Source: Rubrivivax rivuli (GTDB taxonomy: Bacteria > Pseudomonadota > Gammaproteobacteria > Burkholderiales > Burkholderiaceae_C). From it: a stretch of 64,000 nt of DNA. Position numbers and translations under genes: made by a program. A model generated the notes under the pieces. The model did not search any database. It saw nothing but the letters and a program-made list of their open reading frames with translations, and was not told the origin of the DNA. Positions 8,495-20,381 of the stretch are shown here, piece after piece (the stretch's first letter is position 1; every line of letters starts with the position of its first letter). Location: NCBI RefSeq assembly GCF_004016505.1, contig NZ_SACR01000003.1, positions 62,001-126,000 of the forward strand, written 5' to 3'.

Positions 8495-9388
8495 TTGGCC
8501 CTGCGCACTCCTGCCGTGCCCTACGCCGGCGTCAGGTCCGTCGTCGGCCTGACCACTTCGCTGGCCCTACACGCGGTGGTTTTCATGCTGGCCTCCACGC
8601 ACCTTGGTGCGCTCAAGGACAGGCCTGACCTGCCGCCACGCGAGCGGACGATCACGTTGCTGGTCCTCCAGCCGCCCGAGCCCGAGAAGTCAGCGCCGGA
8701 ACCCGACCATACGACCGTCGTGGCAGATGCGCCCGCCTTTCCACCTGCCCCCATCCCGGTGCCAGAAGTCGGCTCGCCAGTAGGGCCCGCCGCACCCAGC
8801 GAACCTGCATCCATGGCTGCGCCGCCAGCGCCGACGGCAGAAGAATGGGCCTTCGCCTCCACGTACAAGCTGAAGAACAGCAAGGGCTACCGCTACGCCT
8901 GGGGGCAGCAGGTCCGCAGCATGATGGGTACGGTGGTCGAGGGGCCCGACCAAGGCATGGTCAGGTTCCGGGTGGAAATCGCGCCCGATGGCAGCCTGGC
9001 CAGGCTCGACACGCTGTGGTCGACATCGGCTGCCGCCGAGCGACTCGCCCGCCAGGCGGTCGGCAGCATGCCGCGATGGCCCCCCACACCGACCGGCCGG
9101 CCCTTGATCTTCGAGAAGACCATCTCGTTCTCGCCGTTTGCCTCGGACGGCCCGCCGCTCTACAAGGACGACTGTCTGCCCGACCCGCCGGTGTTCACCA
9201 ATCCGTTCGCCTGGGATGGCAAATCAGCACGCGTGCAGGTCCAGGCCGATCCGCCCGAGAAGCCCGATCCCCAGACGCTGGAGGATTGCCTCAAGCAACT
9301 GCCGCGCGATTCGATCGAGGCGGAAAGCGCACGTGACCAGCGCCTGATGGACCAATGGGGCTGGGGCTCCAGCAAACTTGGGCGATGA
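8495..9388 (+). CDS. TonB-like energy-transducer family protein
   Basis: A 297-residue protein when started from TTG 8495, which has AGGAG six bases upstream and is the only well-spaced start. An N-terminal membrane anchor (SVVGLTTSLALHAVVFMLAS) is followed by a Pro-rich periplasmic stretch (about residues 55-115) and a C-terminal TonB-type domain. That domain contains VRFRVEIAPDGSLARLDTLW and GRPLIFEKTISFSP, the last being the typical closing strand. The roughly 85 residues after the TonB fold, with two Cys, are an unusual extension. No ExbB/ExbD genes are adjacent. Confidence 0.7.
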   Translation: MALRTPAVPYAGVRSVVGLTTSLALHAVVFMLASTHLGALKDRPDLPPRERTITLLVLQPPEPEKSAPEPDHTTVVADAPAFPPAPIPVPEVGSPVGPAAPSEPASMAAPPAPTAEEWAFASTYKLKNSKGYRYAWGQQVRSMMGTVVEGPDQGMVRFRVEIAPDGSLARLDTLWSTSAAAERLARQAVGSMPRWPPTPTGRPLIFEKTISFSPFASDGPPLYKDDCLPDPPVFTNPFAWDGKSARVQVQADPPEKPDPQTLEDCLKQLPRDSIEAESARDQRLMDQWGWGSSKLGR

Positions 9389-9500
9389 GCGTTCGACGTG
9401 ACTTCACGCCGTGGCCGTCTAGCCTGACGGGTCCATGACCGCAGCCTGACCGCATCACCGTGCGCGAAGGGTCAGCGCCGATGTCGATGAAGAAGCACCC

Positions 9501-10031
9501 CTACTGAATGCGATAAGCCGCGTGACAGGCCACGCAGGTCTGCGTCACCCTGGCCAGCGCGGCGAGGCTGCCCTTGAGATCTCCGGTCACCGACGCATCC
9601 TTGGCCACGATGGCGAACTGGCTGGCGCTGCGGTGCATGGCCGTACCGGCAGCCTGCATGCCCTGCGGCATGAACTTCGCCACGTCGTGCGCGCCGTGCA
9701 GACTGAGCGACGACATGCCCAGTCGCTGTTCGGCGATGTCGCTCGCCTTGTCAAAGGCGCCGCGAGCCAGGTGGTCCTGGATCTCGGCCAACGCCAGCAG
9801 GTGGTCACGCATGTTGGCCAGGGTATGCGTGCGCATCATCTCGGGGAACCGGACCATGACACGCGGATCGTCAGACGGTGCAACTGCTGCGTGGTCTGCA
9901 ACGGCCGGGCCCGGCTGGTGGACGTGTGCCGCCGGGTCGCCCGAAGGCGCGGCACAGCCGGCCAGGATGGCCGCCATGGCGGCAGCGAAGAACTTCATGC
10001 GCGTCAAAGGCGCGGGATGCTGACGATTCAT
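9501..10031 (-). CDS. Cytochrome c-prime-like lipoprotein
   Basis: A roughly 176-residue protein with a lipoprotein-type signal (FFAAAMAAILAGCAAP, lipobox LAGC), a His/Pro-rich linker and a helical bundle. It ends in a single c-type heme site TCVACHAAYRIQ, the C-terminal CxxCH position typical of cytochrome c-prime/c556-type four-helix bundles. It is therefore probably an outer-membrane-anchored periplasmic electron carrier. The start may be the ATG at 10031 or the one at 9998 directly before the signal peptide. It is 40 bp downstream of the Crp-like regulator on the same strand. Confidence 0.72.
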   Translation of the reverse strand: MNRQHPAPLTRMKFFAAAMAAILAGCAAPSGDPAAHVHQPGPAVADHAAVAPSDDPRVMVRFPEMMRTHTLANMRDHLLALAEIQDHLARGAFDKASDIAEQRLGMSSLSLHGAHDVAKFMPQGMQAAGTAMHRSASQFAIVAKDASVTGDLKGSLAALARVTQTCVACHAAYRIQ

Positions 10032-10071
10032 GGCTGCATGTTGCCGGGGTGGCACCCACGCTGCATATGAT

Positions 10072-10695
10072 TCAAGTCATACGACGGGAATCACCGTCCT
10101 TCGCCAGGCGCAGCCACGAGCCGTCACGGTCGATGACCCCGTCTTTCTGCATCCGGGCCAGGGTCCGGTACAGCGATTCGTGCGTCAGGCCCAGCCTGCG
10201 CGCCAGGTCCTTGAGCGAGCCCATGATCTCCAGCTCGCACTGCGCTCCGCGGCCCTCGGAGAGCAGCAGGTGCCGGATGCGTTCCTCGGCGCTGCGCAGC
10301 GAGAGCCGCTCAATGCGGGCTCTCGCCGTGCGAAGTTGCGCGGCCAGCAACGCCATCCAGAGGTGCGCGAAGTCCGCGTCGTCCACCAGCAGCCGCTGGA
10401 AGTCGGCCTTCGCGGCGCGCAGGACCACACTGGGCTGCGACGCGACCGCGTCGCAGTGGTAGCGCGCGCTGTCGAGCGAGGCTTCGGCCAGGAACTCGCC
10501 GGGGCGGGCGTCGTGCAGCACCACCTCCTCGCCCTGGCGGCCGTGCCGGACCAGGCGTACGGCGCCTTCCTCGACGAAGTGGATGTACCGCGGCGGCGTG
10601 CCTGCCCGGAAGACGGGCTGCGCCGGCTGCAGGTCGAGACGAGAAACGCAAGGCAGCAGGGCACTCGGAAAGCTGGGGTGTCGGGACGCGGTCAT
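10072..10695 (-). CDS. Crp/Fnr-family transcription regulator
   Basis: A 207-residue regulator from ATG 10695; an upstream in-frame start at 10779 would add 28 residues of doubtful composition. Residues 20-120 are a cyclic-nucleotide-binding-type beta barrel (PVFRAGTPPRYIHFVEEGAVRL, RPGEFLAEASLD) lacking the Arg-Ser phosphate cassette of cAMP binders. The C-terminal winged helix contains GSLKDLARRLGLTHESLYRTLARM. No Cys cluster of the FNR type is present, so the signal is unknown. It could control the adjacent cytochrome or the metal-efflux genes. Confidence 0.85.
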   Translation of the reverse strand: MTASRHPSFPSALLPCVSRLDLQPAQPVFRAGTPPRYIHFVEEGAVRLVRHGRQGEEVVLHDARPGEFLAEASLDSARYHCDAVASQPSVVLRAAKADFQRLLVDDADFAHLWMALLAAQLRTARARIERLSLRSAEERIRHLLLSEGRGAQCELEIMGSLKDLARRLGLTHESLYRTLARMQKDGVIDRDGSWLRLAKDGDSRRMT

Positions 10696-10805
10696 GCCGT
10701 CGAGCCCGTGCGGTTTCTCGCTGCCACGGTCGGTGCCCGCCAGCGCGGGCGTAACGATGACGATGTTCTTGCGCTTCACGAGCCGAGGTTAGCTCGCCGG
10801 CAGCT

Positions 10806-11861
10806 TCAGTGGCTGTGCCGATGGTGCGCGTCAGGAAAGTGCTCGTGCGTGTGGGTCAAGGGCTCGTGGCGATGCGGGTGCGAATGGCGGCCAGCCACGG
10901 GGCCTTCTGCATGCTCATGTTGGTGGTGCACATCGTGTTCGTGCTCATGGTCGTGCTCCTCGGCCTGGTGGGCGTGCGCGTGGGCATGCCGCTCGGTCAG
11001 ATGAAGCCACACGCCTGCGGCCATCAAAGCGCCCGCCACCAGCAGAGCCGGCGTGACCGGCTCGCCGAGCCAGGCCACCGCGAGCGCTGCGCCGAAGAAG
11101 GGCGCCACCGAGAAGTACGCTCCCGTGCGCGCTGTGCCGAGGTGCCGCAGCGCCACGACGAACAAGGTCAGGCTGACGCCATAGGCCCCGAGTCCGAGGA
11201 GCAATGCGCCGGCCAGCCAGGGGGCTGGCGGCAGGGATGCTCCGATGGCCAGTCCCAGTGCCAGGTTCACGCTGCCCGCGACCAGCCCTTTGATCGACGC
11301 AACCCACGTCGCGTCGGCGAGCGCCACCTTGCGGGTCAGGTTGTTGTCGACCGCCCAGGCCGCACAGGCCCCCAGCACGGCCAGTGCGGGCCAGGCCTCA
11401 CCGATGCGCGCCTCGCCGGGCCAGCTCAACACCAGCGCGCCGGCGACGATGGCCACCATGCCGAGTGCAATGCGCCGGTCGAAGTTCTCCTTGAAGACAA
11501 ACCACGCCAGCAAGGCCGTGAACACGCCCTCCGCATTCAGCAGCAGGGATGCCCCCGACGCTGGCATGCGGGACAAGCCAAACATCAGCAGCAGCGGGCC
11601 CAGGACCCCGCCCGCGAACACCGCGCCGGCGAGCCAGACCCGTTGATCGGCCGGCAACTTCACAGGTTCAGCGCGGGTGAGAAGGCGCCACAGCGCCAGG
11701 CCGATGCCGGAGCCCAGGTACAACAGTCCCGCGAGCAGCCAGGGATCCACGGTGCCCAGCAGCTGCTTGGCCATCGGCGTGCCGGCGCCAAACAGGGCCG
11801 CCGCCGCCAGCGCGGCGGCGACCCCGGGATGGACCAAGGAGCTTCGGATCGTCGGGGTCAC
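10806..11861 (-). CDS. DMT (EamA) exporter with histidine-rich C-terminal tail
   Basis: A roughly 351-residue membrane protein with two EamA repeats and about ten hydrophobic segments (first GVAAALAAAALFGAGTPMAK, second repeat around ALAVLGACAAWAVDNNLTRK). After the last segment comes a tail of about 60 residues made largely of His, Glu and Asp (for example HDHEHEHDVHHQHEH). That is typical of metal-binding loops but uncommon in drug/metabolite exporters. It ends the metal-efflux run, so a metal role is likely. The GTG at 11861, 31 bp after the upstream stop, is the best visible start, but no good Shine-Dalgarno is seen. Confidence 0.8.
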   Translation of the reverse strand: MTPTIRSSLVHPGVAAALAAAALFGAGTPMAKQLLGTVDPWLLAGLLYLGSGIGLALWRLLTRAEPVKLPADQRVWLAGAVFAGGVLGPLLLMFGLSRMPASGASLLLNAEGVFTALLAWFVFKENFDRRIALGMVAIVAGALVLSWPGEARIGEAWPALAVLGACAAWAVDNNLTRKVALADATWVASIKGLVAGSVNLALGLAIGASLPPAPWLAGALLLGLGAYGVSLTLFVVALRHLGTARTGAYFSVAPFFGAALAVAWLGEPVTPALLVAGALMAAGVWLHLTERHAHAHAHQAEEHDHEHEHDVHHQHEHAEGPVAGRHSHPHRHEPLTHTHEHFPDAHHRHSH

Positions 11862-11892
11862 GTTGGCGTCAGGTGTCGGGATGCGATTCGCG

Positions 11893-12456
11893 TTATCGCC
11901 GAAGGTCGAGATCGGCCACGAGCTTCGAGGCTTGCGCTCGTGATTTGACCTCATCGGCCTGAACGGCCTCCCAACTGAAGCTCGTTCCCCAGGCCCAACC
12001 GGAACCCACGAGTTCGACGACGCGCAGGTCACCGGCTCGTCCCTGGACATTGATGTCCACGGTCCGAGCCTCCCACTGTGCCGACAGGCGGTGTTCGCCC
12101 GGCTTCAGGCGCAGGCGCGCCAAAGACTCTGGAATGGTTGCCATGCTGCCCGCGCCGTCCACCGTCACGGGCACGACCATGCTGGCATCCGCCCAGCGGC
12201 GGCGCAGCACGTACACGGTCAGTGACGCCGGGTCGGCCTCGAAGCGTTTGACAGCGGCTTCGACGGCATCGGTCGGAACCGCCGTCGGTGTGCAGGTCAG
12301 TTTGGGGCGGTAGCTCTTGCCGATGCGATAGCAGTAGGTGCCGTCAGCGTTGACCGGGCGAAGGGGCTTCGTCATGCAGCCGGCCAAGGGCACGAGGCCG
12401 ACGGCGGCCAAGCCGATCAGCAGGGTCCTGCGCTGGGGGAGTTGAGCTTTGCTCAT
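11893..12456 (-). CDS. Hypothetical lipoprotein of the metal-efflux cluster
   Basis: A 187-residue protein with an RR-containing signal segment (QRRTLLIGLAAVGLVPLAGC) ending in a lipobox, so it is probably a lipoprotein exported by Tat or Sec. The mature part has a beta-rich region (SLTVYVLRRRWADASMVVPV, LRLKPGEHRLSAQW) resembling small carbohydrate- or PEGA-like domains, but no family is recognised with confidence. It lies 14 bp downstream of the 125-residue periplasmic protein gene and upstream of the His-tailed exporter. Confidence 0.6.
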   Translation of the reverse strand: MSKAQLPQRRTLLIGLAAVGLVPLAGCMTKPLRPVNADGTYCYRIGKSYRPKLTCTPTAVPTDAVEAAVKRFEADPASLTVYVLRRRWADASMVVPVTVDGAGSMATIPESLARLRLKPGEHRLSAQWEARTVDINVQGRAGDLRVVELVGSGWAWGTSFSWEAVQADEVKSRAQASKLVADLDLRR

Positions 12457-12469
12457 GGTCGAGCTCGCC

Positions 12470-12847
12470 CTACTTCAGCGCAAACCGCACGGTTCCGGAC
12501 GGCTTGCCGGCGATCGTGACGATGGCGACCGCCTTGGTGCCAGGGCCCACCTTGAAGGTGCCCTTGGCCTCCAGCTTGTCACCGGCTGGCTTGAGTTCGA
12601 CCTCCTGCTTCTCGGTTCCGCTGAGCAACGTCAGCTTGGCGCTGGCCTTGGACACGTCGGCCGACTTGCCATGGTCGCGCAGGTGCAGCTGGATGACGGT
12701 TGGCTTGGCGACCAATTCGTAGTCCATGTCCTTGGACTCGGTGACCACGCCGCCATGCTTGGGGCTGTGGTCGTGCGCGCCTCCGGCGTGGGCAGTGCTG
12801 GCCAGGACAAGGGCGATCGCGGCGGCAGCGTAGAACTTGGCTTTCAT
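12470..12847 (-). CDS. Small periplasmic protein of the RND operon
   Basis: A 125-residue secreted protein. It has a Sec signal (KAKFYAAAAIALVLASTAHA) and then a His-rich start (GGAHDHSPKHGG) that could bind metal. The rest is a beta-sandwich-like sequence (ELVAKPTVIQLHLRDHGK, KLTLLSGTEKQEVELKPAG). Similar small proteins with an N-terminal AHxHxxxHGG motif accompany heavy-metal RND systems in proteobacteria, where they are proposed to be metal chaperones. The ATG at 12847 is preceded by GGAAA. It sits 47 bp after the pump gene. Confidence 0.7.
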   Translation of the reverse strand: MKAKFYAAAAIALVLASTAHAGGAHDHSPKHGGVVTESKDMDYELVAKPTVIQLHLRDHGKSADVSKASAKLTLLSGTEKQEVELKPAGDKLEAKGTFKVGPGTKAVAIVTIAGKPSGTVRFALK

Positions 12848-12894
12848 GGGTTTCCTTTCAGTGGAGTGGGAACGGGGAATGATTGAGATCGCGC

Positions 12895-16014
<3,120 letters not shown>

Positions 16015-16015
16015 G

Positions 16016-17128
16016 TCAGCGCACCTGGTTGATCAAGGTGGCGCCTTGTGTCGCGACGCGGTCACCGGGTTCGAGCCCGGAGGTGACTGCGGCGTTGACA
16101 CCGTCCAGCGGCTCGGTGGTGACGGTTCGGGGTTCGAAGCGTTCCGGCGCCGTCTTCACCCAGACCACCGTCTGGTTGGCTGGGTTTTTCATCAGCGAGG
16201 CTACTGGCACCGGGATGCCCTTGACCTTGTCTTTCGTCTGCACGAACACGCGCACCGGCTGGCCCACGGCCAGCTGATTGAGTGCGGCACCCTGGGCGCG
16301 GAAGGCCAGCGGCAGCGCCTGCTCACGCAGGCTGCGCGAGGCGCCGATGAAGGTCAGCGGCACTCGCTGATTGCCCAGGGCCATCGTCGCGGTACCTATG
16401 CTGGAAGCGATGGCGGCATCGAAGGCCAATGCCTCGATGCGCAGGCGTGAGGGGTCGACGATCTCGAAGATGAGTTCGCGTGCATCCACCACCTGGCCGG
16501 CCACGACGTTGGCCGAGGCGATCACGCCCGACACGGGCGCCACAAGCGCCTCGCGCGTGGACAGACCACCACCTACCGCGGCGATACGCGCCGACAGGCT
16601 GGCGGCTTCGCTCTCGGCTGCTTCGATCTCTTTGCGCGGCACGGTGTCGGCCAGTTCCTGCAGGCGCGAAATGCGCTTGTCGGCCAGGGCCTTGGCGGCG
16701 CGCAGCTCCGCGAGCTGGGCCGCCTGGTTGGAGCGCTCGATGGGCGCCGCCGAAGGCACGACGTAGGCCAGCACCTCGCCCTTGCGCACCATCTGCCCGG
16801 GGTTGGGCAGGCCACGCGGCCCGGGTTCGATGCGGCCTGCGTTCAGCGGCTGCACCTTGCCACCGGCATTCGGGTCCATCTGCACCTTGGCGTTCAGTTC
16901 CACGGTGCGGGGCAGTTCTGCCGCTTCGGTGACGACAGTGCGCACACTCAGCTGCCGCTGTGCGGGCTTGGGCAGGAAGACGCTGCCATCGGGCTGTCGC
17001 TGCGGTCCGTTGGCGCTGGGCGCGGCAGGGGCGTCACCATGGTCGTGGCCCGGGCCGGCGTAGGCAGGGCGCAGTCCTGTCAGGGCGATCAGCAGCCCCA
17101 GGCTGGAGGCGATCAGGGTGCGCTTCAT
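16016..17128 (-). CDS. RND efflux periplasmic adaptor (CzcB-like)
   Basis: A 370-residue membrane-fusion protein. It has a signal peptide (KRTLIASSLGLLIALTGL, cleavage near AYAG), then a His-containing N-terminus (GPGHDHGDAPA). Next come a barrel-sandwich hybrid, a coiled-coil hairpin around residues 150-200 (AELRAAKALADKRISRLQEL) and a C-terminal domain (VATQGATLINQVR). It joins the inner-membrane pump to the TolC channel. The ATG at 17128 overlaps the stop of the upstream 184-residue gene by 4 bp. Confidence 0.9.
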   Translation of the reverse strand: MKRTLIASSLGLLIALTGLRPAYAGPGHDHGDAPAAPSANGPQRQPDGSVFLPKPAQRQLSVRTVVTEAAELPRTVELNAKVQMDPNAGGKVQPLNAGRIEPGPRGLPNPGQMVRKGEVLAYVVPSAAPIERSNQAAQLAELRAAKALADKRISRLQELADTVPRKEIEAAESEAASLSARIAAVGGGLSTREALVAPVSGVIASANVVAGQVVDARELIFEIVDPSRLRIEALAFDAAIASSIGTATMALGNQRVPLTFIGASRSLREQALPLAFRAQGAALNQLAVGQPVRVFVQTKDKVKGIPVPVASLMKNPANQTVVWVKTAPERFEPRTVTTEPLDGVNAAVTSGLEPGDRVATQGATLINQVR

Positions 17129-17679
17129 GCTGCAGCTCCCGTACGAACGCTGCGCGCATGGATCACACGGCGTCCGCCCCAACCGAGAAGACCTAGTGCG
17201 GCGATGCCGGCTACCGCCCACCCCGCGTACTCTGTCCAGGAATGCGTGTGCGCGGCCTCGTCGACGTGAGATTCCTCGTGGATGTCGAGTTCACCGGCCA
17301 GCAGGTCGGCTTCATTGCCGGCGGTCACCGTAGCGGTCACCGGCAAAACGCCGACCTTGGGTGCCTCGGGCAGCACGACCTCGTATTCATCGACGCCAAG
17401 CTTCTCAGCCTTGAACTTGGCCCCGCCGATCTCGAGCTCGATCTGCGCGCCGCGCACGGGGCTGTTGTCGGCGAAGCGATCCAGGTACAGCGTGATCTGC
17501 TTGCCGCTGAGCACGCCGACGAGTTCGAAGGTCTCGGACACGGCCGAGAAGCGCGGCAGCGCCTGGCCGACGGCTGCGGGCGCCGCGTCACCGTGGTCGT
17601 GGCCTGGGCCGGCCCAGGCGGGGGATGCAACAAGGATGGCCGCAGCAAACAGCGCGGCCGGGAGAATCGGAAAGTTCAT
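17125..17679 (-). CDS. Periplasmic membrane-anchored accessory protein of RND operon
   Basis: A 184-residue protein with a signal peptide (NFPILPAALFAAAILVASPA), the same mature start as the adaptor (GPGHDHGDA), an Ig/FixH-like beta domain (FELVGVLSGKQITLYLDRFA to LPVTATVTAGNEADLLAGEL) and a C-terminal membrane anchor (GWAVAGIAALGLLGWGGRRV). Genes of this type lie between the channel and adaptor genes in many betaproteobacterial Czc-like operons, and their job is not established. The shared GPGHDHGDA segment suggests both proteins bind the same metal or came from a common leader. Confidence 0.72.
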   Translation of the reverse strand: MNFPILPAALFAAAILVASPAWAGPGHDHGDAAPAAVGQALPRFSAVSETFELVGVLSGKQITLYLDRFADNSPVRGAQIELEIGGAKFKAEKLGVDEYEVVLPEAPKVGVLPVTATVTAGNEADLLAGELDIHEESHVDEAAHTHSWTEYAGWAVAGIAALGLLGWGGRRVIHARSVRTGAAA

Positions 17680-17722
17680 GGGGGATGTCCTGGAAGATTC
17701 GTGGAGTGGCGTCACGGGCGTG

Positions 17723-19036
17723 TCACTGGGGCAGAAGTCCCAGGGCCTGGCGCCATGCAGAGATCGCTGCAGCGAGCTCGATGCGGGTGCGTGCGGCCTG
17801 GCGTTCGGCCTCGGCCGCTTCGGCCTCAATGCGCAGGCGTGTCGGCAGATCGGTTTCACCCAGCCGGAAAGACTTGTCGAAGAAGCCTCGCGACTCGCGG
17901 GCCAGCTGCGCGCGCCTTTCGACAGCGACCAGCTGCGTGCGCGAGGCTTCGACCCGCATGCGCGCCGCTTCCCGTTCTGCAGTGAGGCGCTCACGTTCCA
18001 GAGCCAGCTGGGCCTGGATCTCCATGGCTTCAGCGCGTGCGTTGGCGCTGCGGGCGTCGGATCGCGGGCCGGCGCCGAAGGGGATGCGAATGCCCAGCGT
18101 GATGGTTTGCTGGGACGCCTCGCCGCGCGCCCCGCGGTCGCGCGTGGTGGCCAGCATCAGCTCAGGGTTGGCGCGGGACTGGGTGGCAATGAGTTCGACG
18201 GAACGCTGCGCCACGGCGGCACGGTCCTTAAGCTCTTGAAGCGCAGCATGCGCTTCGATCTCGGTGGCTGAGGCGCCGGGATCCGGCTCTGCCAGGCTGT
18301 CGTCAGCGCCGGACAAGGCGGGTGCGGCGCCGGCCAGTGCACGCAGATGCTGTCGAGCCAGCGCGAGGCCGGCCTCAGCCTGCGCAACAGCGGCTTCCCC
18401 GCCGGCTACCGCGCCGTCGGCCTGATGCTGATCGGCGCGGGCCAGATCGCCAGCCTTCGCACGCCGCGCAACGTCGGCGGCGATGAGGCGGGTGCTTGCG
18501 AGCTGCTCGCGGGCGGTCACCAACTCGATGCGCGCACGCTGCCACTGCCACCACGCATCGCGAACAGCGGCAGCGACGCGCAGTTGCGCTGCGTTGGCCC
18601 GGCTTTCGATGGCCGCGCCCTCGGCGTCGGCCATGGCTGCACTGCGACCACGCTCACCGGGCAGCCAGAGCGGCACAGCGATGCCAACTTCGACTTCACG
18701 CGCGCCCTGGTTGTTGCCCAGGCGGTCGGTCCTGTTCGAGACTTCCAGTGCTGCCGGCTGAGGCGTCCAGGCCTTGGCGGCACTCTGCTGAGCACGTGCG
18801 GCGTCGCGCCGCGCCTGCAGCGCCAGGGCTTCAGGCTGGCGGGACCAGGCAGCGTCGAAGACCTGTCGCAGATTCAACGGGCTTGCAGCGGCTTCCGTGC
18901 TGCCTGCTGCGGGCGCCACTGCGGCATTTGCAGCATCCGCGGCTGTCTGCGCCGCCACGGCCGCGCCGCACAGGGTCGCAGCGCCCGCCACACTCGCGCG
19001 CAACAGCCAGACCTTCGTTCGAGTTCGATATCTCAT
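17723..19036 (-). CDS. TolC-family outer-membrane efflux protein (CzcC-like)
   Basis: A 437-residue outer-membrane channel subunit. It has a cleavable signal (VWLLRASVAGAATLCGAAVA), then two long coiled-coil repeats rich in Ala, Arg and Glu (RQPEALALQARRDAARAQQS; ESRANAAQLRVAAAVRDAWW; RLTAEREAARMRVEAS). This is the pattern of the OEP family. The motif VEVGIAVPLWLPGERGRS is typical of CzcC-type members. The ATG at 19036 directly before MRYRTRTK is chosen over 19078. It is the second gene of the efflux operon. Confidence 0.9.
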   Translation of the reverse strand: MRYRTRTKVWLLRASVAGAATLCGAAVAAQTAADAANAAVAPAAGSTEAAASPLNLRQVFDAAWSRQPEALALQARRDAARAQQSAAKAWTPQPAALEVSNRTDRLGNNQGAREVEVGIAVPLWLPGERGRSAAMADAEGAAIESRANAAQLRVAAAVRDAWWQWQRARIELVTAREQLASTRLIAADVARRAKAGDLARADQHQADGAVAGGEAAVAQAEAGLALARQHLRALAGAAPALSGADDSLAEPDPGASATEIEAHAALQELKDRAAVAQRSVELIATQSRANPELMLATTRDRGARGEASQQTITLGIRIPFGAGPRSDARSANARAEAMEIQAQLALERERLTAEREAARMRVEASRTQLVAVERRAQLARESRGFFDKSFRLGETDLPTRLRIEAEAAEAERQAARTRIELAAAISAWRQALGLLPQ

Positions 19037-19179
19037 CCAATGCTCCAGTGTTGAAAACAACCCACGGGAGATCGGCAAGCGGCGACCAACAGGTCGCGTC
19101 GTGCCCGACGGCGCCGCACGCTGCGGCGCGCACTCAGGCGCGAACGGGCTTCAGAAGGGGAAGAGACCCGCCTCGCCGA

Positions 19180-19590
19180 TCAGGCAAGGGGCAGCCACTG
19201 AGGGCGTTCGGGTCGGGTCGGTGCGTGTGCACCACCCGTTTCGTCGAGGGTGGCGCTGGGCAGCGCGGTCGAGAGCGCACCAGGCAGGCCTATCGGCAAT
19301 GTCAGCATCGCGCTGCAGGTGCCGTGGCAATGACCGCAGTCCAGGTCCATGGCGCCAGGCAACTTGTCGCCCCTGACGCCACCAGCCTCGTCTGGAGACG
19401 AAGTCAGATCTGCACCCGCATCTGCAGCAGGCCCGGCATCGCTGCCGGCGTGGACGTGGTGCTCATGGTCATGGTGACCAAAATGTCCGGTACTAGCCTG
19501 AGCCTCATGCGCGCAATAAGACGCGACCACTGCCCAGCTGAACTGGAGCGGAAGCATGGCGAGCAGAAAAATGGCGAGGATCCGACGCAC
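19180..19590 (-). CDS. czcI: CzcI-like metal-resistance accessory protein
   Basis: A 136-residue secreted protein starting at GTG 19590. The signal (RRILAIFLLAMLPLQFSWA), then YCAHE, a GHFGHHDHEHHVHAG metal-binding stretch, a CGHCHGTC cluster and the closing RPERPQWLPL match the CzcI family that heads czcICBA operons. CzcI is a periplasmic protein implicated in regulating or supporting the efflux system; its mechanism is unresolved. No Shine-Dalgarno precedes the GTG, and a MerR-like dyad ends six bases upstream, so the transcript may be nearly leaderless. Confidence 0.8.
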   Translation of the reverse strand: MRRILAIFLLAMLPLQFSWAVVASYCAHEAQASTGHFGHHDHEHHVHAGSDAGPAADAGADLTSSPDEAGGVRGDKLPGAMDLDCGHCHGTCSAMLTLPIGLPGALSTALPSATLDETGGAHAPTRPERPQWLPLA

Positions 19591-19592
19591 GA

Positions 19593-19623
19593 TCGAGAGT
19601 CTAGCTGCTACAGGGTTTGTTCA
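19593..19623 (-). promoter_or_regulatory. Putative degenerate MerR-family operator/promoter of the efflux operon
   Basis: CTACAGGGT at 19608-19616 is identical to a half-site of the CadR-type operator at 21042-21072. The partner arm AGAGTCTAG (19596-19604) is degenerate, with a 3-bp centre. On the minus strand TGAACA could be the -35 and TCTCGA, 19 bp away, the -10. The second arm and -10 are weak, so this is tentative. Confidence 0.38.
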
Positions 19624-19654
19624 GGCGCATGCAGGGCGAGCAAGTCGTGGGGTT

Positions 19655-20368
19655 TCACCACTTCGAGGCGCGGACGCGCGCAACGTTGCGATTCATCCCG
19701 TGGCGGATGACGCGCTCATACAGCCAGCGCCTGATGCCTGACAGGTTGGAGCCGTGGCGCGTGTAGAACGCGTCTGGGCTGTCGAAGACACCGAAATCGT
19801 CGGCGATGCCTTCCTTCTGGATGTAGGTGTCCTCGCCAAGCCACTCGACCCCGGGCGCCGACAGGTCGAGCGTGGCGGCGCCATAGCCGCAGAAGCGCCG
19901 TGCCTGCGGGAAGCGCCGCTGCAGGCTGGCCAGGTACGGTGCGTCGAGGATGAAGCCTTCCAGCGCGATCCAGCGGCCTTCCAAACTCACTTCGACCCAG
20001 CTGTGGATGATGCGCTGCGGCGCCAGCCAGTAGGCCAGGCCGGTGATTGCGCCTTTCTGTAGCGGCTTGTCGATCGTGAAGCCGTGGAAGCGGCAGGGAA
20101 CGCCCACCGCGCGCAGCAAGGCCATCAGCAGCGTGCTCTTGGTGTTGCATTGGCCGATGCCGTCGGCCAGCACACTGGATGCCGGCAGCTCGTCGCCCTC
20201 GTTGTAGCCAAAGGCGATTTCGTTGCGGACGAAGTCGTACACGGCGCCAATTCGGTCGTAGGGGGGCAGGGTTCGCCATTCACGGCGAGCCACCAGCGCT
20301 TCGATGTCGGGGTGGTTGACATCCAGCAGCGGGGTCGCGGCAAGTAGGGTGTGCATTGCGTCGGACAT
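19655..20368 (-). CDS. Transglutaminase-like cysteine protease family protein
   Basis: A 237-residue soluble protein with the transglutaminase-core triad. Cys lies in GIGQCNTKSTLLMALLRAVG, His in IIHSWVEVSLEGRW and the acid in the following IALEGFILDAPYL strand. An upstream YDFVRNEIAFGYN helix completes the fold. These enzymes act as proteases, amidases or peptide-modifying enzymes; no target is suggested here. It is 13 bp downstream of the CDF exporter gene, so it probably responds to the same metal-dependent promoter. The link to metal stress is inference from position only. Confidence 0.82.
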   Translation of the reverse strand: MSDAMHTLLAATPLLDVNHPDIEALVARREWRTLPPYDRIGAVYDFVRNEIAFGYNEGDELPASSVLADGIGQCNTKSTLLMALLRAVGVPCRFHGFTIDKPLQKGAITGLAYWLAPQRIIHSWVEVSLEGRWIALEGFILDAPYLASLQRRFPQARRFCGYGAATLDLSAPGVEWLGEDTYIQKEGIADDFGVFDSPDAFYTRHGSNLSGIRRWLYERVIRHGMNRNVARVRASKW

Positions 20369-20381
20369 GGTGTGGCTCCTG

